64,000 nt of DNA from Patulibacter sp. Lineage in GTDB: Bacteria; Actinomycetota; Thermoleophilia; Solirubrobacterales; Solirubrobacteraceae. A program made the position numbers and the translations under genes. Within the stretch, counting starts at the first letter, position 1; every line of letters begins with the position of its first letter. Location of the stretch: positions 1 through 64,000 of the forward strand of contig NZ_JAURWA010000114.1 in NCBI RefSeq assembly GCF_030655195.1. The letters run 5' to 3'. The notes under the pieces were generated by a model. The model was given only the letters and a program-made list of their open reading frames with translations, was not told where the DNA came from and searched no databases. Below are positions 58,603 to 64,000 of this stretch, piece after piece.

Positions 58603-58642
58603 GGGGCGCACCGTACCGCGGTGCCGCGGTGCCGGGCCGGCG

Positions 58643-60013
58643 TCAGTCCTGCGGCTTGGGCGAGACCCAGTCCTGGGCCAGGCGGCCGGCGAACAGCGCG
58701 ACGAGCTCGTCGATCGGCACGCGCGTCTGCTCGAGCGAGTCGCGGTCGCGGACGGTGACCGTGCGGTCCTCGAGCGTCTGGTGGTCGACCGTGACGCACC
58801 ACGGCGTGCCGATCTCGTCCTGGCGGCGGTACCGCTTGCCGATGGCCCCGGACTCGTCGTACTCCGTCTGGCCGACGCGGCGCAGGGTGTCGCGGATCTC
58901 CTTGGCCAGCTCCGGCTGACCGTCCTTCTTCACCAGCGGGAAGACGGCGACCTTGATAGGCGCCAGCCGCGGGTGCAGGCGCAGGACGGTGCGGACGTCG
59001 CCCTCGACCTCCTCCTCGTCGTAGGCGTCGACGAGGAACGCGAGCGTGGCGCGGCCGACGCCGGCGGCCGGCTCGATGACGTGCGGGACGTAGCGCTCCT
59101 TCGTGGCCTCGTCGTAGACCTCGATCTTCGTCTTCGCCCCCTTGGAGTGCTGCGTCAGGTCGAAGTCGCCGCGGTCCGCGACGCCCTCGAGCTCGGACCA
59201 GCCGATCGGGAAGAGGTACTCCACGTCGGCGGTGCGCGAGCTGTAGTGCGACAGCTCGTCCTCGTCGTGCGGCCGCAGGCGCAGGTGGTCGGCGCGGACG
59301 CCGAGCTTCGTGTACCAGTCGAAGCGCTGCTGCTTCCAGTGCTCGTACCACTCGGTCGACTCGCTCGGCGGGACGAAGAACTCCATCTCCATCTGCTCGA
59401 ACTCGAGCGTGCGGAAGATGAAGTTGCCCGGCGTGATCTCGTTGCGGAACGACTTGCCGATCTGGGCGATGCCGAACGGCGGCTTCTTGCGCGAGATCGC
59501 CAGGACCTGCTTGAAGTCGACGAAGATGCCCTGGGCGGTCTCGGGCCGCAGGTAGACCGTCGACGCGGACTCCTCGACCGTGCCGATCTGCGTCTTGAAC
59601 ATCAGGTTGAACTCGCGCGGCTCGGAGAGCTCGCCGCCGCAGTTCGGGCAGACGACCAGGGCCGGGTCCTCGCCGGCCTCGACCGCGGCCTCCTGCAGGT
59701 GGTCCAGGCGGAAGCGCTTCTTGCACCTGCCCAGGCACTGGACGAGCGGGTCGGAGAAGCCGTCGAGGTGCCCCGAGCTCTGCCACACCTTCGGGTGCTG
59801 GATGATCGCGGAGTCCAGGGCGACGACGTCGTCGCGGTCCTGGAGCATCGCCTTCCACCACTCGGCCTTGACGTTCTGCAGGAGCAGCACGCCGTAGTGG
59901 CCGTAGTCGTAGGTGTTCGCGATGCCGCCGTAGATCTCCGAGGCGGGGAAGACGAAGCCGCGCCGCTTGCAGAGGGCGACGATCTTGTCCATGGTGACGA
60001 CGTCGGAGGCCAT
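58643..60013 (-). CDS. glyQS: Glycine--tRNA ligase (GlyQS, alpha2 type)
   Basis: VALCKRRGFVFPASEIYGGIANTYDYGHYGVLLLQNVKAEWW; RPETAQGIFVDFKQVL; GIAQIGKSFRNEITPGNFIFRTLEFEQMEMEFF. Confidence 0.97.
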   Translation of the reverse strand: MASDVVTMDKIVALCKRRGFVFPASEIYGGIANTYDYGHYGVLLLQNVKAEWWKAMLQDRDDVVALDSAIIQHPKVWQSSGHLDGFSDPLVQCLGRCKKRFRLDHLQEAAVEAGEDPALVVCPNCGGELSEPREFNLMFKTQIGTVEESASTVYLRPETAQGIFVDFKQVLAISRKKPPFGIAQIGKSFRNEITPGNFIFRTLEFEQMEMEFFVPPSESTEWYEHWKQQRFDWYTKLGVRADHLRLRPHDEDELSHYSSRTADVEYLFPIGWSELEGVADRGDFDLTQHSKGAKTKIEVYDEATKERYVPHVIEPAAGVGRATLAFLVDAYDEEEVEGDVRTVLRLHPRLAPIKVAVFPLVKKDGQPELAKEIRDTLRRVGQTEYDESGAIGKRYRRQDEIGTPWCVTVDHQTLEDRTVTVRDRDSLEQTRVPIDELVALFAGRLAQDWVSPKPQD

Positions 60014-60186
60014 GGCGAGAGGGTACGGGCTCGCCCTCCGGGGCCGTGGTCCGGGCTCGGGCCCCGTCGCGGCGGAGCGCCGATGCGGGCGAGGTGGACG
60101 AGCGCCGGGCGCGGCCGCCGCTCCTCGTCCGCGGACGGACGTCGCAGCCCCGGTCCCTCCGGTCCGACCGTCGGTAGGATCTCGCC

Positions 60187-61383
60187 ATGCCGCGCCGCCG
60201 CTCGACCCAGGCCCCACCCCCGAAGCTCGAGCTGCGGGGCCGGATGGAGCGCCAGTCGCTGCGTCTCCTCGGGGCGACGGGCGGGCCGAACCGGCGGGTG
60301 CGGCTGCGACGCCCGATCCGGCGCGACGGGCAGACGCTCGACGCCGCGACCCAGGCGATGCTCGCGCTGCGCGACCGCCTCGGCTACCCGGCGTGGCACG
60401 ACCAGGCGGTGCCGCAGGCCCGCGCCACCATGCGCCACGAGGCCCTCGTCGCCGCGGGGCGCCCGATCGCCGTCGCGGCGGCCGACGACCTGCAGGTGGA
60501 CGGGGCGACGGGCCCGCTCCCCGCGCGCCTCTACCGCCCCGGAGGCGCACGCAACCCCGCGCTGACCTGGCAGCCGGCCGCCGACCGCCTGCCGCTCCTC
60601 CTCTTCTTCCACGGCGGTGGCTTCGTCCTGGGCGACCGCGACTCCCACGACGCCGTCTGCCGGGTGCTCTGCGCCGCGGCGGGGATCCTCGTCCTGTCGG
60701 TGGAGTACCGCCTGGCCCCCGAGCACCCCTGGCCGGCGGCGCCCGACGACGGCCTGGCGGCCTGGTGGTGGACCGTCGACCACGCGGCGGAGCTCGGCGC
60801 GGACCCCGAGCGCCTCGCGATCGGCGGCGACAGCGCCGGAGGCAACCTGAGCGCGGTCGTGGCCCAGGAGGCCGTCCGCGGCCGCGGACGCGAGGACGAC
60901 GTCCCGCCGGCGGCGCAGCTCCTGCTCTACCCCGCCGTCGACTTCACCCGCCGGTACCGCTCCCGCGACCTCTTCTCGCGCGGCTTCTACCTCGAGGACG
61001 CCTCGATGGACTGGTGCGAGCACCTGTACCTCGGGGTCGAGGGCGAGCCGGGCGCCGCGGACCGGGAGGACCCGCGGGTCTCGCCGCTGCTCGGCGAGCT
61101 CGGGGGCCTGCCGCCCGCGCTGGTGGTGACGGCCGGGTTCGACCCGCTGCGCGACCAGGGCGAGGCGTACGCCGCGGCGCTGGTCGAGGCCGGCACGCCC
61201 GCCGTCTGCCGGCGCATGCCGGACCTGATCCACGGGTTCGCCAACACCCCGGGGGTCGGTCGTCGCTCGCGCGAGGCGATGCTCGAGGTCGCCTCGCTCC
61301 TGCGCGGCATGCTCGAGATCCAGCCGGCCGTGCACGCCCACGGGGCGACCGCGGGGGCCGCCGCGTCGGCCTCCCCGACGTAG
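60187..61383 (+). CDS. Alpha/beta hydrolase, hormone-sensitive-lipase family
   Basis: LLFFHGGGFVLGDRDSHD (HGGG); LAIGGDSAGGNLSAVVAQ (GDSAG); YRLAPEHPWPAAPDDG. Confidence 0.95.
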   Translation: MPRRRSTQAPPPKLELRGRMERQSLRLLGATGGPNRRVRLRRPIRRDGQTLDAATQAMLALRDRLGYPAWHDQAVPQARATMRHEALVAAGRPIAVAAADDLQVDGATGPLPARLYRPGGARNPALTWQPAADRLPLLLFFHGGGFVLGDRDSHDAVCRVLCAAAGILVLSVEYRLAPEHPWPAAPDDGLAAWWWTVDHAAELGADPERLAIGGDSAGGNLSAVVAQEAVRGRGREDDVPPAAQLLLYPAVDFTRRYRSRDLFSRGFYLEDASMDWCEHLYLGVEGEPGAADREDPRVSPLLGELGGLPPALVVTAGFDPLRDQGEAYAAALVEAGTPAVCRRMPDLIHGFANTPGVGRRSREAMLEVASLLRGMLEIQPAVHAHGATAGAAASASPT

Positions 61384-61513
61384 GCGGCCGCGGTCCCGGC
61401 CGGCGGCCGGGACCGTGCCGGCCCGGCAGCCGGTCGCGGGCCCTTGGCACTCTCCCCGGATGAGTGCCAAGGAGCGCGAGTCCGGGTGCCGCCCGGCCTA
61501 TACTCCGAGACCC

Positions 61514-61930
61514 ATGCCCATCTACGAGTACCGCCGCCCCGACGGGACGACCTTCGACGTCCTGCAGAAGTTCTCCGACGACGCCCTCACGCACGACCCC
61601 GACACCGGCGTGCCGGTCCAGAAGGTCCTGAGCGCGCCGGCGATCCACTTCAAGGGCGCGGGCTTCCACAACACCGACTACGGCACGAAGAAGCGCCCGG
61701 TCGGCGGTGGCGGCGACTCGTCCTCCTCGTCGTCCGGCGAGGGCTCGGGCTCCTCGGACAGCTCGTCCTCGTCCTCGGACTCCGGTTCCTCCTCGTCCGA
61801 CGCGTCGTCCTCGTCCTCGTCGTCGGACAGCTCGTCGACGTCGTCCTCGTCGTCCTCCTCCTCGTCGACGTCGTCCGGATCGTCGTCCGGCGGCGGCGCC
61901 TCGTCGGGGTCGTCGTCCTCGTCCGACTGA
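61514..61930 (+). CDS. FmdB-like protein lacking zinc-ribbon cysteines, with poly-Ser/Asp/Gly tail
   Basis: MPIYEYRRPDGTTFDVLQKFSDDALTHDPDTGVPVQKVLSAPAIHFKGAGFHNTDYG aligns with FmdB core; no Cys; about 75-aa S-rich tail. Confidence 0.75.
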   Translation: MPIYEYRRPDGTTFDVLQKFSDDALTHDPDTGVPVQKVLSAPAIHFKGAGFHNTDYGTKKRPVGGGGDSSSSSSGEGSGSSDSSSSSSDSGSSSSDASSSSSSSDSSSTSSSSSSSSSTSSGSSSGGGASSGSSSSSD

Positions 61931-61937
61931 GGCCCCG

Positions 61938-62255
61938 ATGCCGACCTACGTGTACCGCCGTCCCGACGGGACCACGTTCGAGACCGTCCAGCGGATCTCG
62001 GACGACGCCCTGACGCACGACCCCGACACCGGCGTCCCGGTCCAGCGGGTCCTCTTCGCCCCGGCCGTGCACTACAAGGGCAGCGGCTTCTACGCCAACG
62101 ACTACGGCACGAGCAAGGGCAACAAGCAGCTCGAGCAGGCCGCCAGCGACGGGGCCGACGCGCACGACGACAAGTTCCGCAAGCAGCGCGCCGAGCGGCA
62201 GAAGGCGGAGGCCGCCGAGCCGGCGCCGAAGCCCGCGCCGCCCAAGGCGCCCTGA
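61938..62255 (+). CDS. FmdB-like protein lacking zinc-ribbon cysteines, charged tail (tandem paralog)
   Basis: MPTYVYRRPDGTTFETVQRISDDALTHDPDTGVPVQRVLFAPAVHYKGSGFYANDYGTSKG; charged/Ala/Pro tail. Confidence 0.78.
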   Translation: MPTYVYRRPDGTTFETVQRISDDALTHDPDTGVPVQRVLFAPAVHYKGSGFYANDYGTSKGNKQLEQAASDGADAHDDKFRKQRAERQKAEAAEPAPKPAPPKAP

Positions 62256-62340
62256 GGGCCCGGGAGCACCGCGGGCCGCGCGGCCCGGGCCCGCCCGGGG
62301 CCTCGGCCGACGCTGCGGCCCGCTCGCTCCCCGGACTCGA

Positions 62341-63618
62341 CTACTTCTCGTAGCGGCGGCGGGCCCGCTCGACGGCCTCGGGCGACACGCTCAGCGCCTG
62401 GCCACCACCGGGGATGCTCTCCACGCCCGTCGGCTTGAGGACGTGGCTGCCGCCGCTGCCCGGGAGGAACTGACCGATCGCGACGCCGAGCAGCGTGAAG
62501 CCGGACATGTCGGTCTTGACGGCCTGCGGTGCCTTCCACGCGATCAACGGCAGGCGCATGAAGCCCGCGGGGGAGAGGATCCGCCGCTTCATCGCCCCGA
62601 TGACCTCCTGCTGCCGACCGGCGCGGTCGACGTCGTCCTGGCCGGGGTCGCAGCGGTTCTTGCGGACCCGCGCCAGCGCCAGGGCGGCCGAGCCCCGCAG
62701 CTTGTACTTCTCGCCCTTCTTCAGCCGGAACGACGTGCCGCCGAGCTTCTTGTCGTAGCCGATGGTCACGCCAGCACGAGGCCGGTTCGCGCCGCCGCTG
62801 ACGTCCGCGGTCAGGCACGTCTTCGGCGTGTAGTTGACCCCGCCCATCGCGTCGATCAGCCCCGGGAAGTTCTCGAAGTCGATGGTGGCGACGTGGTTGA
62901 CGTCGATCCCGGTCAGGTTCTCGACCGACCCGACCGACCCGCGGATCCCGTCGAAGGCGTACGCGGCGTTGATCTTCTGGCGGCCGTGGCCGGGCACGTC
63001 GACGGCGGTGTCCCGCGGGATCGACAGCTTCGCGTTCGCGAAGCCGCCGGTCCGCATCAGCAGCATCGTGTCGGTCCGGGCGCTGCCGCCCTCCGAGCCG
63101 GGCTCCTTCGATCCGGGCGGCCGGTCGTCGGTGCCGAGGATCAGGACGTTCGTCGGCGTGAACGGGGGCGCACCGCCGCCGAGCAGCGCGCCGACGTTGC
63201 CGCCCTGCTGGTGCACCGTCGCCGAGACCACGAACAGCACGATCGACAGGACGACCCAGGCGGCCACGGCGGTCACCGCCCAACGGAGGACCCGTCGCGG
63301 CGTGCTGCGACGGACACCGCGCCGGGGGCGGCCGAACCGCCGCCGACGCGGGGCCTGCTGGTCGTCGCCCTCGTCGCGGCCGCGCCTGCGGGCCTCGTAG
63401 ACCGTGTAGCCGGGCCCGTCGGCGTCGTGCTCGGAGGCACGCGGCCGTGCGGGGGCGTCGTCGGGCTCCCGGCTCTCCGCCGGGCGCGGGGACGGTCGAC
63501 CGCCCCCGCCCCGCGGGGCCTTGGGCGCGCGTCCGCCACCGCGGCCGCCGTAGACCGTGTACGGCTGGTCGTCCTGCTCCGGGCGACCGCCGCCGGCGTC
63601 GTCTTGGGGTCCCTGCAT
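62341..63618 (-). CDS. LytR-CpsA-Psr (LCP) family protein
   Basis: NVLILGTDDRPPG; ARTDTMLLMR; KLSIPRDTAVDVPGHGRQKINAAYAFDG; DAMGGVNY. Confidence 0.92.
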   Translation of the reverse strand: MQGPQDDAGGGRPEQDDQPYTVYGGRGGGRAPKAPRGGGGRPSPRPAESREPDDAPARPRASEHDADGPGYTVYEARRRGRDEGDDQQAPRRRRFGRPRRGVRRSTPRRVLRWAVTAVAAWVVLSIVLFVVSATVHQQGGNVGALLGGGAPPFTPTNVLILGTDDRPPGSKEPGSEGGSARTDTMLLMRTGGFANAKLSIPRDTAVDVPGHGRQKINAAYAFDGIRGSVGSVENLTGIDVNHVATIDFENFPGLIDAMGGVNYTPKTCLTADVSGGANRPRAGVTIGYDKKLGGTSFRLKKGEKYKLRGSAALALARVRKNRCDPGQDDVDRAGRQQEVIGAMKRRILSPAGFMRLPLIAWKAPQAVKTDMSGFTLLGVAIGQFLPGSGGSHVLKPTGVESIPGGGQALSVSPEAVERARRRYEK

Positions 63619-63626
63619 CAGGGGGT

Positions 63627-64000
63627 ATGGTGGCGCGCGTGCCGGGCGACTGCGTCATCGGGGTGGATCTCGGCGGGACGAAGCTGCTCGCCGGCCTGGT
63701 CCGGGACGACCTGACGGTGCTCGAGCGGGTCTACCGCCTGGCTCCCCCGTCGGGGGATCCGGAGGACCTGCTGCAGCACGTCGTCGACGAGGTCCGCGAG
63801 CTGCTGGGCAGCGGGATCGTCGACCCCGCGCGGGTGCGGGCGGTCGGCGTCGGCATCCCGTCGCTGGTGGACCGGGAGCGCGGGATCGCGGTCTCGACGG
63901 TGCACCAGCCGCTCGACGACGTGCCGGTCCGGGACGAGCTGCAGGATCGCCTGCAGCTGCCCGTCGCCCTCGACAACGACGCGAACTGCGCCGCCCTGGC
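63627..64000 (+). CDS. ROK family sugar kinase, N-terminal part (truncated by window end)
   Basis: MVARVPGDCVIGVDLGGTKLLAGLV...VGVGIPSLVDRERGIAVST...LPVALDNDANCAAL. Confidence 0.88.
   Translation, partial: MVARVPGDCVIGVDLGGTKLLAGLVRDDLTVLERVYRLAPPSGDPEDLLQHVVDEVRELLGSGIVDPARVRAVGVGIPSLVDRERGIAVSTVHQPLDDVPVRDELQDRLQLPVALDNDANCAAL

Noticed and set aside
61700-61925. TCG/TCC-rich DNA considered as a tandem-repeat or CRISPR-like array
   Set aside because: Explained as codons of the poly-Ser tail; no regular spacer/repeat structure.

Overview
High-GC chromosomal window that looks like a core, non-mobile region of an actinobacterium. I suspect class Thermoleophilia/Solirubrobacterales, but that is inference; no 16S or marker search was possible. 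I annotated about 57 protein-coding genes from frame choice, motifs and start/stop overlaps. The main blocks are: dnaX(partial)-ybaB-recR; lysC and asd, separated by accessory genes; a four-gene exopolysaccharide operon (SGNH hydrolase, BcsA-like GT2, BcsB-like, acyltransferase-3); a phoD-unknown-phoX phosphatase operon; an ABC exporter with a two-component system; two different complex II (succinate dehydrogenase/fumarate reductase) operons transcribed divergently; mdh; a fadA-fadB beta-oxidation operon; hsp20-lon; glyQS; two tandem FmdB-like genes; LCP; and ROK (partial). I found no rRNA, tRNA, CRISPR array, prophage or transposase. The best leads are: (1) an 18-nt operator-like sequence (17/18 identical) upstream of both fadAB and a TetR gene; (2) two tandem FmdB-family proteins lacking all zinc-ribbon cysteines, one with a poly-Ser tail; (3) a membrane acyltransferase with a cysteine-free redoxin-like C-terminal domain in the polysaccharide operon; (4) a head-to-head pair of dissimilar complex II operons, one with an HdrB-like anchor; (5) an unknown secreted protein translationally coupled between PhoD and PhoX; (6) near-identical long perfect hairpins at convergent gene ends.
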